Assembly (NCBI GenBank): GCA_934098385.1
Contig: CAKOOJ010000004.1
Coordinates: forward strand, 1-64,000
DNA: 64,000 nt
Source of the DNA: an uncultured Bacilli bacterium
Lineage (GTDB): Bacteria; Bacillota_I; Bacilli_A; RF39; UBA660
Direction: 5' to 3'
The translations under genes were made by a program, and so were the position numbers. Every line of letters starts with the position of its first letter. Within the stretch, counting starts at the first letter, position 1. Shown here one piece after another: positions 42,309 to 51,373 of the stretch. The notes beneath the pieces were generated by a model. The model saw only the letters and a list, made by a program, of their open reading frames with translations, had not been told where the DNA came from and did no database searches.

Positions 42309-45300
42309 TTATTTAAATAGATTTTTAATTTTATCTATAAAACTAGTTTTAATTTCTTTATTAGTATTAGTTTTTTCTTCTACTTTCTTTTCTTTACTAT
42401 CTATTACTAATACGAATTTAGTTTCATCAGCTTTATTTTTATTAGTTAATTGATATTCATTACCTAAACTAACTAATTTTTTAACTCTAGCACTTGTAGG
42501 TTTAACTTTATTATCTACTATATCACTTAATACTTTTATACCTTCATCATTATATTTAGTTATACCATTAGACAATTCATTAATACCATTATCTAACATA
42601 TCTACACCATTATATAAAGTACCGAGTGATTCACTAATACTTTTTACAGATTCATTTTTAACAACATTTGCAACTTCATTAGATAATGTTGGTGCAATAT
42701 TACTTGCTACACTTTCTGCAGTACTCTTTGCAACACTAGCTGATACACTTTTAGAAACATTTTCAGCAACATAATTAGATGTATCACTTAATGCATTTTT
42801 AATACTTGTTTCTACAGCAGTTTTTAACGCCATAAATGTTGTATCATTATTTATAGTTGTACAATCAATTACTTCTTCTGGTGTATAAGAAGTATAATTT
42901 TCACCCTTTGTATTAATAGCATTTTGGCATACTAAGTATGAATTATATTCACCAGTAGCTTGTAAATATGTACCTAATATATTTAATCCAGCATTATTAC
43001 CAATCTCATTTACTTTAACATCATTAGGGTCCATATTATTTTTAACTTCTTTCCAAGCTTCATTACTTATAGAATTCAAATAATCACTTGTAAAAGTACT
43101 ATCTACATTACTTACTGTTTTATTTTTTATTGCATTAACATCTTCTTCGCTTAAAGCATTTCCACTACTCTTCTTAAGTTTATCAATAGAACTTGATAAA
43201 CTACTTTTTAAAGTATTTGAACCACTTTTTATTTTCTTAGATGATTCATCTATTAAATTCATATTATCTTGTAAAAGTTTAGTTTTATCATATAAACTAT
43301 CTAACTCATTTAAACTACTAATATCATTACTACTAATTAATTTAGGAGTTGCAACATTATATATAGAAGGTAATTTAAAATTAGTTGTATCAAAAGTAAT
43401 AGTAATATTATTCATATTCTTTAAACTACTAATATTTAAACTTTCATATAATCCTGGAGCACTTAATCCTACTACTATATTCTTAGTACCAGTAGAAATT
43501 ACTTTACCATTATTAATATTTATATTAGTATTTTCTTTACCGTCAAGTATCATACCTGTAGTTATTAAAAATGGTGTATACATAGTTTCATTCTTACCAT
43601 TTATACTAACGTTATGACTATCTTTATTCTTATAATCGATTGATATACTAACTTTACCTTTTTTACCTAATATGTCATCTAATTCTTTTACTTTACCATC
43701 TAATTTATATGTTATACTTAATTCTATTGGTAAATCTTTATCATATTTACCTTGATAAAATATATCATTTTTATTAGAATTCCATACAATCTTATTATTA
43801 TCTATTTTATATGTTTCATCACCATTTATATTTAAAATATCTTTTAATTCTGAATAATCATTTATATTTTCTAACTTTTCATCATTTATTAAATGTTCAT
43901 TAACAAAAGTTGTTTTTAATTTACCATTATATTCTAATTTACTATATACTGTTTCATTTTTACTTAAAGCATGTACTGGAGTTGCAAATAAAGACAATAT
44001 TAGAAATGAACTAACAATAGTATTTTTAATCTTTTTATTCATATTAACTTTCCTTTCTTTTATAACAAATTTATCAAATATTAATAATATAGAAGGCAAT
44101 ACAGTTATAACAACTATCATACTTATTATTGCACCTCTTGAAATTAATGTACAAAGAGAACCAACCATTTCAAGTTTAGAATAAACTCCTACACCGAATG
44201 TTGCAGCAAAGAAACATAATCCACTAACGAATATTGAGTGCCCATTATAATCAAGCGTTAATTTCATAGCCTCTTTCTTATCGTATTTCTTTCTATTTTC
44301 TATATATGTTGTAGTAAGTAATATTGCGTAATCTATTGTAGCTCCTAACTGTATAGTACCTAACACTATTGGTGCAACAAATGGAAGTACTGTTCCACTA
44401 AAATATGATATAGACATATTAGTGAAAATAGCAAACTCTATTGCAAGTATTAAAAGTATTGGTAAAGATAAACTATGAAGTACAATAATTAATATAATAA
44501 ATATACAAACTATAGAAGAATAATTAACATTTTTAAAGTCGGTATCACTTATATTAATTAAGTCTTTCATTAAAGGACCTTCACCTGCTACAATAGCAGT
44601 ATCATCATATTTCTTAACAATATCATTAACTTTAACTATTTGATTATTCAATTCATCACTAGCAACTTCATAAATTGAGTTAACAAGTATTGCTTGATAT
44701 TTATCATTTTTAAATATACTTAATGTATCTTTATCTAACATATTATCTGATAAACCAGCATTCTTTAATTCTTCATAAGATAATACAAAATCTATACCAT
44801 CTACATCTTTTAAATCATTTATCATATTATTTACATTATTACTCTTTAAATTACTATTAACTAATATTATTTCTGGACTAACTATATTATAATTATCTCT
44901 TAAATAATTATTAGTACTAATACTTTCTAATGTTTCTGGTAATGATTTATCTATTTTATAATATACACTAACTTTGTTATTAGCTAAATACATAGGAACC
45001 AATAATATTAAGAATATTATAAATATTAATTTATTATGTTTTATAACAAAATTGTTTAATGGACTGAAATTAATTTTAAAACTCTTATGTTTAGTTTTTT
45101 CTACATATTTATCAAATGTAAGAAGTAATGCTGGGAATAACGTAATAACACTTATAACACCTAGTAAAACTCCTTTCGCCATTACTATACCTAAATCTCG
45201 TCCTAAAGTTAATTTCATAGTACAAAGTACTAAGAATCCAGCAATTGTTGTTAAACTACTACCCATAACTGATTTAAAAGTTTCAACTATTGCTTTACTC

Positions 45301-46088
45301 ATGGCTTCATTTCTATTCTCATATTTTTTCTTTTTATCTTCATAAGAATGATATAAGAATATAGAGAAATCTGTAGTAACCCCTAGCTGTAAAACAGCAA
45401 CTAAAGCTTTAGTAATATATGATATTTCTCCTAAAAATATATTACTACCTAAATTAAATAATATAGCACAACCAATATTACCTAGTAATAATACTGGAAC
45501 TAAGTATGAATCAAGTGATAACTCCAACACTAATATACATAGTACTACAGCAATAACAATATATATCATTATTTCACTTTCACTTAAATTCATAGTATCT
45601 AGTACCATACTACTCATACCGCCAAGTTTCATATTTTTAGATATCTTTCTTATTTCTCTAACAGCATCTATTGTTGAATTAGCACTAGTACCATCTTTAA
45701 AAGTAATAAGTAAAATATCTGTATTATCTTTATGTAAATGACTAGTGACCTCACTTGGTAAGAAATCTACTGGTACATTAGTACCAACAACATCATATAA
45801 AGATATAACATTATTTACACCATCTACATCTTTTATTTTATCCTCTAATTTAATAATATCTTTATTAGATAAATTACTAACTACTACTGTACTATAAGAA
45901 CCCATATCAAAGTCATCAGTTAAAATATTTTGTCCTTTAATAGTCTCAATATCACTAGGCAAATAAACTAATATATCATAATTTACTTTAGTTAATTTCA
46001 TACCTATAAAAGATAATACTAATAATATTAGAGAAATAATTAATATTAATATTTTCTTTTCACAAATCTTATTTGCAAACTTTTTCAT
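42309..46088 (-). CDS. MMPL/RND transporter fused to YhgE-like domain
   Basis: 1259 residues from the ATG at 46088 (GGGAG site; the frame reaches 46142 without one). Residues 1-680 form an RND/MMPL transporter: helix 1, an outer loop, six helices, then a second half with the same layout (duplicated FLVLCTMKL and VAPIVLGTIQLGATIDYAILL regions with Asp in the helix). From residue 683 a second secretion signal appears (MNKKIKNTIVSSFLILSLFATPVHA), followed by a 550-residue outer domain with helical Ser/Lys/Asn-rich segments like YhgE/Pip-type proteins. It ends in a basic tail. Exporter of lipids or drugs; substrate unknown. A divergent TetR gene suggests regulation. Confidence 0.85.
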   Translation of the reverse strand: MKKFANKICEKKILILIISLILLVLSFIGMKLTKVNYDILVYLPSDIETIKGQNILTDDFDMGSYSTVVVSNLSNKDIIKLEDKIKDVDGVNNVISLYDVVGTNVPVDFLPSEVTSHLHKDNTDILLITFKDGTSANSTIDAVREIRKISKNMKLGGMSSMVLDTMNLSESEIMIYIVIAVVLCILVLELSLDSYLVPVLLLGNIGCAILFNLGSNIFLGEISYITKALVAVLQLGVTTDFSIFLYHSYEDKKKKYENRNEAMSKAIVETFKSVMGSSLTTIAGFLVLCTMKLTLGRDLGIVMAKGVLLGVISVITLFPALLLTFDKYVEKTKHKSFKINFSPLNNFVIKHNKLIFIIFLILLVPMYLANNKVSVYYKIDKSLPETLESISTNNYLRDNYNIVSPEIILVNSNLKSNNVNNMINDLKDVDGIDFVLSYEELKNAGLSDNMLDKDTLSIFKNDKYQAILVNSIYEVASDELNNQIVKVNDIVKKYDDTAIVAGEGPLMKDLINISDTDFKNVNYSSIVCIFIILIIVLHSLSLPILLILAIEFAIFTNMSISYFSGTVLPFVAPIVLGTIQLGATIDYAILLTTTYIENRKKYDKKEAMKLTLDYNGHSIFVSGLCFFAATFGVGVYSKLEMVGSLCTLISRGAIISMIVVITVLPSILLIFDKFVIKERKVNMNKKIKNTIVSSFLILSLFATPVHALSKNETVYSKLEYNGKLKTTFVNEHLINDEKLENINDYSELKDILNINGDETYKIDNNKIVWNSNKNDIFYQGKYDKDLPIELSITYKLDGKVKELDDILGKKGKVSISIDYKNKDSHNVSINGKNETMYTPFLITTGMILDGKENTNININNGKVISTGTKNIVVGLSAPGLYESLNISSLKNMNNITITFDTTNFKLPSIYNVATPKLISSNDISSLNELDSLYDKTKLLQDNMNLIDESSKKIKSGSNTLKSSLSSSIDKLKKSSGNALSEEDVNAIKNKTVSNVDSTFTSDYLNSISNEAWKEVKNNMDPNDVKVNEIGNNAGLNILGTYLQATGEYNSYLVCQNAINTKGENYTSYTPEEVIDCTTINNDTTFMALKTAVETSIKNALSDTSNYVAENVSKSVSASVAKSTAESVASNIAPTLSNEVANVVKNESVKSISESLGTLYNGVDMLDNGINELSNGITKYNDEGIKVLSDIVDNKVKPTSARVKKLVSLGNEYQLTNKNKADETKFVLVIDSKEKKVEEKTNTNKEIKTSFIDKIKNLFK
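44040..44066 (-). promoter_or_regulatory. Internal ribosome site in MMPL fusion
   Basis: Within the long ORF, AAAGGAAAG lies 7 nt before an in-frame ATG at 44042 that begins a complete signal peptide. A 577-residue secreted product could be made separately from the same mRNA. Confidence 0.45.
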
Positions 46089-46163
46089 ATTTCTTCTCCC
46101 TTCAAAAAGTATTTTATTAAAACATATAAAAAAATAACACACAATATATTAATAATATGTATG

Positions 46164-46213
46164 TTATCCAACAAAATATAAAATATGTATTAATATTTAT
46201 CCAACAAAATATA
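46164..46213. repeat. Two direct repeats in MMPL-TetR intergenic region
   Basis: TTATCCAACAAAATATA occurs at 46164-46180 and 46197-46213, exactly 33 bp apart (about three helical turns). The sequence lies over the likely minus-strand promoter of the MMPL gene and is a candidate regulator site. Confidence 0.6.
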
Positions 46214-46220
46214 CTTTATC

Positions 46221-46248
46221 TTTACTTTTGTAAAATATATCATATAAT
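46221..46248 (+). promoter_or_regulatory. Promoter and palindrome upstream of tetR
   Basis: TTTACT, 16-bp spacer, TATAAT. A perfect inverted repeat TTTAC-TTTT-GTAAA (46221-46234) covers the -35, a possible TetR autorepression site. Confidence 0.5.
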
Positions 46249-46263
46249 ATTGTTGTGGTTATT

Positions 46264-46827
46264 ATGAAAGAGAAGAAAGATTTAAGAATTATAAAAACTA
46301 AAATGGCATTATATAATGCATTAACTAATTTAATGAAAGATAAAACATTTGAAGAAATTAGAGTAAGTGATATATGTAATGAAGCATTAATTAATAGGTC
46401 AACTTTTTATGCTCATTATGATGATAAATATGAATTACTTGTAGATTTTTTAAAGAATGTAGAAAACGAATTAACTAGTGAATTATCTAAAAATAATAAT
46501 ATAGTTAATACTAAAGAATATTATATAGAACTTATTAGATTATTTTTAAATCATATTGAAGAAAAGAAAGATATATATAATTCAATTATGATTAATAATA
46601 GAAATAGTATTATGATGGATATATTACTTAATGTAGTTAATAATGATTTATTGAATAAAGCAAACGGTAATAATAATAGTGTTATTCCAAGTGATATAGC
46701 TGCTAAATTTTATTTAGGCGGTGTTATTAATTTAGGAATAGACTATATTAGTAATAATAAATATTCTAAAGAAGATTTAATTAAATATTATAGTATTTTA
46801 ATACCAGATAATATAGGAAAAGAGTAA
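46264..46827 (+). CDS. TetR-family transcriptional regulator
   Basis: 187 residues. The N-terminal HTH (LYNALTNLMKDKTFEEIRVSDICNEALINRSTFYAHYDDKYELL) is typical of TetR, with the FY.HY.DK helix 3 signature. The C-terminal domain (VENELTSEL..., LGGVINLGIDYI) resembles the TetR_C_7 / DhaS-like group of Firmicutes. It is divergent from the MMPL transporter gene, so it most likely represses that gene and itself. I use the ATG at 46264; a GTG three codons earlier is the alternative. Confidence 0.9.
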   Translation: MKEKKDLRIIKTKMALYNALTNLMKDKTFEEIRVSDICNEALINRSTFYAHYDDKYELLVDFLKNVENELTSELSKNNNIVNTKEYYIELIRLFLNHIEEKKDIYNSIMINNRNSIMMDILLNVVNNDLLNKANGNNNSVIPSDIAAKFYLGGVINLGIDYISNNKYSKEDLIKYYSILIPDNIGKE

Positions 46828-46843
46828 TTGTTAGTTACTCTTT
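46819..46843. terminator. Bidirectional terminator
   Basis: AAAGAGTAA pairs with TTACTCTTT between the convergent tetR and beta-helix genes. The stem covers the tetR stop. Confidence 0.75.
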
Positions 46844-48702
46844 ATTTCTTTTCCATTAACATATAATTTATATCCATTAAAATCTATATTAGAATTAGTA
46901 CTATCACTATTATCTAAACTAGTTATATATGAATCACCAGTTAATTTTATACTAGATGTTTTATCTAATTTTAATGTTATAGATTTAGCACTGTTATCAC
47001 TATTTATAACACCTTCATAATAAGATTTATTTGTAAGATTCATTGTTAGTGTACTAATACTATCTATCACAATATTTCCTACTGCTTTTTGGTTAGTCAT
47101 ATTTAATGTAACAGTTCCGCCATTACTTCCAGTATTTCCCCAAGAATCAGCTTGTGCTCTTAAAAATGAGCCAGTACTGTCATTATTTATAATAGTATTA
47201 TTTTCTAGATTTATTTCACTTGATGTATTAGTTATATAAAATGTATCTCCTTTATTAGTTGTGATTTTAGAATTTTTTGCAGTAAATGTACTAACACCAG
47301 TATCTGCATCTCCACTCATTGATTGATAAAGAAAGATATTTTTATATGTTGTAGATTTTCCATTTAATTTATTATTAGTATCAGTTAAATCTACATTTTC
47401 TAATGTAACACTATTTTTACCTTCTATTACAACTCCTTCACTTGCGTTAGCAACTAATGTAGCATTTTTTACAGTAATATCGGCAGTTGAATATATTGTT
47501 GGAGAACCTTGCCCTGTAGTTTTATAAGTTCCTTTATTTACTATAACAGTTCCGCCTCCTCTATCAGTTCTAATTGCAGCACTACTAGTACCACTTGTAT
47601 TAATTTCTAAGTTAGTAGCATTCATTACACCACCACCAGTTGTCATTATTCCACCTGAATTATCTTTTGTTGTAGTTATTTTAGAATCACTTATATTAAT
47701 AGTTGTTCCATCACTATTTGTATTGCTAGTTGTTGCACTACCTCCGTAACTAAATACCCCGTTAGCACCTGTTGCATCAGTTTTAACAGTTATATTTTTT
47801 AAATTTAATGTACTACTATCTTTTGCAAGTATTGCAGAATTAGTTCCATAAAATGATGTATTATCTCCACCATCACTATCTCCAGTTTTATTAACTGTAA
47901 TATTACTTAATGTACTAGTACCATTACTAACTAGTAAAGCATTTTCATCACTACTACTAGATTTATATTCACCACTATCAATTTCTGTATCTTCTTTTAT
48001 TTCAGTTTTAGCCGAATATGTTGCATTCGAATTATTATTCATATTCATATTATTATTGTTATTACTTAAAAATATATTTTTAGTTATATATGAATCTAAG
48101 TAAGTTAATCCTCCAGTAATTATTATAGTACTCATAATATATATTAAAATCTTATCTTTATTTTTAAATGTTTCTTTAATACCATATTTATTAAAATTAG
48201 ACATTATTAAATACATAATCAAAATACCAAACATAAAACTTTCTATACCAAATGCAATAATATATTTTGTATCAAGTGATGTATTCATATTATTTGGCAT
48301 ACTAGGTATTTCACTAGGTTGATTATTATCAGTATTTGATTCGTTATTTGTATCACTATTATTTTCAGTACTCTTTGTAGTATTATTTTCATTTGTACTT
48401 TGTTGTGTTGTTTCATTATTATTTTCGTTATTCTCATTAGGCTTAGCTGGAGGTTCTCCTCCAGAATCATTACTTGGTTTTTCTGGTGGAGTATTTGTAT
48501 TACTATCACTAGAATTACTATTATTTCCAGGCATCTCTGTTGGCTCTCCCATATTATTATCGTTTCCACCATTGTTATTCATATTAGGCATAGTATTATT
48601 ATTACTAGTATGATTTTTAGCATAATTCATAGTAAAGAACATACTTACACCCATTAGTATAATTAATATACTTATTATTATATTTTTTAAATATCTTTTC
48701 AT
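46831..48702 (-). CDS. Membrane-anchored beta-helix protein with N-rich linker
   Basis: 623 residues. An N-terminal membrane helix (about 7-27) is followed by a 110-residue low-complexity segment of Asn, Ser, Thr, Pro and Glu, two more membrane helices (about 148-170 and 185-205), then a right-handed beta-helix (about 245-600) built of short repeats of the form S.itvkn.GttInisdS.i with Asn ladders and GGG turns. It resembles secreted pectate-lyase-like or adhesin beta-helices, but no catalytic site is evident. Probably a surface protein whose helix faces outward. The ribosome site is AAAGGAAAT. Confidence 0.72.
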   Translation of the reverse strand: MKRYLKNIIISILIILMGVSMFFTMNYAKNHTSNNNTMPNMNNNGGNDNNMGEPTEMPGNNSNSSDSNTNTPPEKPSNDSGGEPPAKPNENNENNNETTQQSTNENNTTKSTENNSDTNNESNTDNNQPSEIPSMPNNMNTSLDTKYIIAFGIESFMFGILIMYLIMSNFNKYGIKETFKNKDKILIYIMSTIIITGGLTYLDSYITKNIFLSNNNNNMNMNNNSNATYSAKTEIKEDTEIDSGEYKSSSSDENALLVSNGTSTLSNITVNKTGDSDGGDNTSFYGTNSAILAKDSSTLNLKNITVKTDATGANGVFSYGGSATTSNTNSDGTTINISDSKITTTKDNSGGIMTTGGGVMNATNLEINTSGTSSAAIRTDRGGGTVIVNKGTYKTTGQGSPTIYSTADITVKNATLVANASEGVVIEGKNSVTLENVDLTDTNNKLNGKSTTYKNIFLYQSMSGDADTGVSTFTAKNSKITTNKGDTFYITNTSSEINLENNTIINNDSTGSFLRAQADSWGNTGSNGGTVTLNMTNQKAVGNIVIDSISTLTMNLTNKSYYEGVINSDNSAKSITLKLDKTSSIKLTGDSYITSLDNSDSTNSNIDFNGYKLYVNGKEIKSN

Positions 48703-48811
48703 ATTATTTATTTCCTTTCATTTTTATTATAATTATTATTAAATATTATACTCTATTATATAATCTCTCCCTTCTTTAATTAAATATTAATACTGTTTTA
48801 TTAAATGAAAA

Positions 48812-48840
48812 TTAAAAAATGTAGTTTTTTGTACTACATT
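48812..48840 (-). terminator. Terminator of S51 peptidase gene
   Basis: On the minus strand AATGTAGT pairs with ACTACATT followed by TTTTT. Confidence 0.75.
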
Positions 48841-48847
48841 AAATTAT

Positions 48848-49546
48848 TTATATTTCTATTTTTTCTTTTTTTCCATTTTCAAAAATATAGTATGGCAATT
48901 CTCCTATTACTCTTATATTTTCGCCATCAAAGAATATAGTATCTTCTTCTGGGATTGCAATTACCTTTTCATTTTCTTTAGTATAATCACTAATGAAATT
49001 AGTATATTCTTTCATTAAACTTTTATTTTCTTCTTCAGTATATTTAGATTTATAATTAGTATAATGAACAAATAATGATATTCCATTTAAATAATTAAAT
49101 CCACTTGTATCTTTTATACCGACCTCATTATTATCCATAATTTTAATAGCGTTAATATCTTTTCCAAATATAACTGCACCAGCAGAACCACCATATATTA
49201 TTCCTTTATTTAATATATATTTTTTTAATTTATCATAGGTTTTTGTTGCTTTAATACCATTTAATAATTTATAAGTATTTCCTCCACCAATATATATTAA
49301 TGAATACTTATCTAAATTTTTTTCTTCTAATTCCTCAAATGATCTTACCATTTCAATGTTTGGAATATCTATCATAGATATTTCTTCTTTTATCCATTCA
49401 TAACAACCATCATATGGATGATCTTCTTCATCCATAGCTAATGGTATATATAATACCGGCTTGTTATGATTAATTATTTTATTTATTTCTTTATATGTTA
49501 ATAATGTTTGTTTACCACAACCTCCACCATTTAAAAATAATTTAAT
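48848..49546 (-). CDS. S51 peptidase E-like protein, apparent AUU start
   Basis: About 232 residues. Cyanophycinase/peptidase E fold: IYIGGGNTYKLL and the nucleophile elbow GGSAGA (Ser121). An ATG at 49435 would drop the first 37 residues, which are clearly coding: KLFLNGGGCGKQTLLTYKEI is the first strand of the fold. No ATG, GTG or TTG precedes them. An AAGGAGAG site lies 7 nt before ATT at 49546, and starting there gives (M)KLFLNGGG, the usual N-terminus of this group. I therefore propose AUU initiation. Reaction: hydrolysis of N-terminal acidic dipeptides, by family. Confidence 0.75.
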   Translation of the reverse strand: MKLFLNGGGCGKQTLLTYKEINKIINHNKPVLYIPLAMDEEDHPYDGCYEWIKEEISMIDIPNIEMVRSFEELEEKNLDKYSLIYIGGGNTYKLLNGIKATKTYDKLKKYILNKGIIYGGSAGAVIFGKDINAIKIMDNNEVGIKDTSGFNYLNGISLFVHYTNYKSKYTEEENKSLMKEYTNFISDYTKENEKVIAIPEEDTIFFDGENIRVIGELPYYIFENGKKEKIEI

Positions 49547-49657
49547 ATATCTTCTCTCCTTTATAATTTATAAATATAACTAATCTCATATATATTTTGA
49601 TTTCCTATTTTAGATTTAATTTTTTTACCTTATTTTATCTTGCTATACCAAATAATG

Positions 49658-50236
49658 TTACGATTTGTCATTAATAACAATAAACCATTTACCAATGTTA
49701 GTATTCATATAATTATTTATTTCATTATAAGACATTAATTTTTTTTCTTTATCTAAAGGATCATGCACTATAAATCCATTATCTACAAATTCAGTTAAAA
49801 GTATAGAATGATATACATTATCTACTTTACCCGCCAACACTATTAAATTATCATTATTTAATTTTTCTTTTAATAATTGAATATTTATATTAACTCCCTT
49901 ATAAATCTTAGCACCGTACTTAATTGCATTATCTAAAAACTCATTATATTCATTTAATAATAACTCAAACGTTTCATCATTAAAAACATTACTATTTTTA
50001 AATAAACTATTTTCAGAATGATATATACTAACATCTAATTTATTTTTTGATAAATGATATAAAATTGCACTAAATGGTACTCCATCAATATATTTTGATT
50101 TATATATTCTATATAATCTTCTTTCATCATACCAATTAATTTTATCAATTAAGTTATAATAATTTAGCACCATTAACATACAACATATAGCACAAGTATT
50201 CCCTCTTTGTTTATAATGTCTTATATTTTTTTTCAT
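49658..50236 (-). CDS. C39-like papain-fold cysteine peptidase
   Basis: 192 residues. QRGNTCAICCMLMVLNYYN near residues 10-28 carries the Gln oxyanion and nucleophile Cys of the C39/papain-like fold. HSILLTEFVDNGFIVHDPL near 145-165 carries the His and Asp. Size and motif placement match the free-standing Peptidase_C39-like proteins rather than bacteriocin exporters, as no ABC domain is attached. No signal peptide is seen. Substrate unknown. Next gene on the strand is the Fic protein. Confidence 0.75.
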   Translation of the reverse strand: MKKNIRHYKQRGNTCAICCMLMVLNYYNLIDKINWYDERRLYRIYKSKYIDGVPFSAILYHLSKNKLDVSIYHSENSLFKNSNVFNDETFELLLNEYNEFLDNAIKYGAKIYKGVNINIQLLKEKLNNDNLIVLAGKVDNVYHSILLTEFVDNGFIVHDPLDKEKKLMSYNEINNYMNTNIGKWFIVINDKS

Positions 50237-50267
50237 AATTACCTCAATATATTTTATTTTGAATTAA

Positions 50268-51233
50268 TTATAACACTTCCCAATATCCTGTTTTATCTGA
50301 ACCAACTCTAACAATAATATCGTTTTCAATCAATATTTTAAAATTTCTTTTTATAGTTCTAACGTTAACATTTAAATTTTTTGCTATTATACTTTGTGTA
50401 ATATATTTATCATTTATAATTAATTCGATAATTCTATTTTGAATATGACTCATAACAAATTTATTATTTTTGATTATCTTATCCAAAGAAGTATTTATTG
50501 TTTTTAGCATAAATTTTATAAATTCATTAGCATTTGAATTAATATGACACTGTTCTATAGAAGAATAATATTTTTCTTGATTTAAGTATATTTCCTCTTC
50601 TATTGGAATAAACTCAAAATTTTTATCATAATTAAACAACATTAAACTCATCCAAAATCTTGCCATTCTGCCATTTCCATCAGTAAATGGATGTATTGCT
50701 ACAAAATAATAATGAAAAATCGAAGATAATAATATTAGATTTAAGTTACTATTATTAATATAATGGAATAAACTTTTCATAAGATTAGGTACTAATATAG
50801 AATTTGGGGCTACATAAACAATTGTATCTTCTTTCTTTATAGCTTCACCATGATTTCTATATCCACCATTATCATCATCAAAATACTTCATCATAACTTG
50901 ATGTGCTTTTAAAAAATCTTTTTCATCTTTATAATTTAATGTATTAATAAGATTATAAACTTCAATTGCATTTTTTACTTCTTGTACTTCATCTCTTTTG
51001 CCAAGAACATTTTTATTTTCAGAAATATTTTCTACATCAAAAAGTGATAAAGAATTTGTTTCAATCGAAAGAGAAGAATGAATCGATCTTACTTTGGACT
51101 TTGTAACCATATATTTTCTTTTTTGCTTATCAGTAATCTCAATATTACTTAGTTTTAAATCAATTTCTTTAAGCATATCATTTACTTCATCACTAATATA
51201 AAATATTGGTTCTACTTTATCAAATAATTTCAT
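50268..51233 (-). CDS. Class II Fic protein with C-terminal winged helix
   Basis: 321 residues. The Fic motif HPFTDGNGRMAR is at 181-192 with catalytic His181. An N-terminal inhibitory helix HSSLSIETN has Ser54-xxx-Glu58 (followed by Thr rather than Gly or Asn), which places it in class II. The C-terminus is a winged helix-turn-helix (ITQSIIAKNLNVNVRTIKRNFKIL). The promoter carries tandem direct repeats, so the HTH may bind its own operator. A NGGYR..GEAIKKEDTIVYVAP flap binds the target in family members. Target unknown. Ribosome site AGGAG. Confidence 0.93.
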   Translation of the reverse strand: MKLFDKVEPIFYISDEVNDMLKEIDLKLSNIEITDKQKRKYMVTKSKVRSIHSSLSIETNSLSLFDVENISENKNVLGKRDEVQEVKNAIEVYNLINTLNYKDEKDFLKAHQVMMKYFDDDNGGYRNHGEAIKKEDTIVYVAPNSILVPNLMKSLFHYINNSNLNLILLSSIFHYYFVAIHPFTDGNGRMARFWMSLMLFNYDKNFEFIPIEEEIYLNQEKYYSSIEQCHINSNANEFIKFMLKTINTSLDKIIKNNKFVMSHIQNRIIELIINDKYITQSIIAKNLNVNVRTIKRNFKILIENDIIVRVGSDKTGYWEVL

Positions 51234-51258
51234 TTTATCCCACTCCTATCTAATTTAG

Positions 51259-51295
51259 ATTATATCAAATGTCACTGTAAATGTCACTGTATTTT
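51259..51295 (-). promoter_or_regulatory. Promoter-operator of class II fic gene
   Basis: Minus strand GTGACA, 17-bp spacer, TATAAT with extended TG. Two direct repeats of CAGTGACATTT, 12 bp apart (plus-strand AAATGTCACTG at 51267-51277 and 51279-51289), overlap the -35 and spacer. The same 26-bp block is found at 55249-55274. Confidence 0.7.
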
Positions 51296-51311
51296 ATTGA
51301 GTATTTCAAAC

Positions 51312-51338
51312 AAAAAGATCTGATTTAACACTTCAGAT
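51312..51338 (-). terminator. Terminator of two-component operon
   Basis: On the minus strand ATCTGA pairs with TCAGAT followed by CTTTTTG, just after the histidine kinase gene. Confidence 0.6.
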
Positions 51339-51373
51339 TCTTTATCCTTTAAACTATATTACATTAACATATT

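Noticed and set aside
49658..50236. Bacteriocin-processing C39 exporter
   Set aside because: Only the peptidase-like domain is present, with no ABC or membrane domain.
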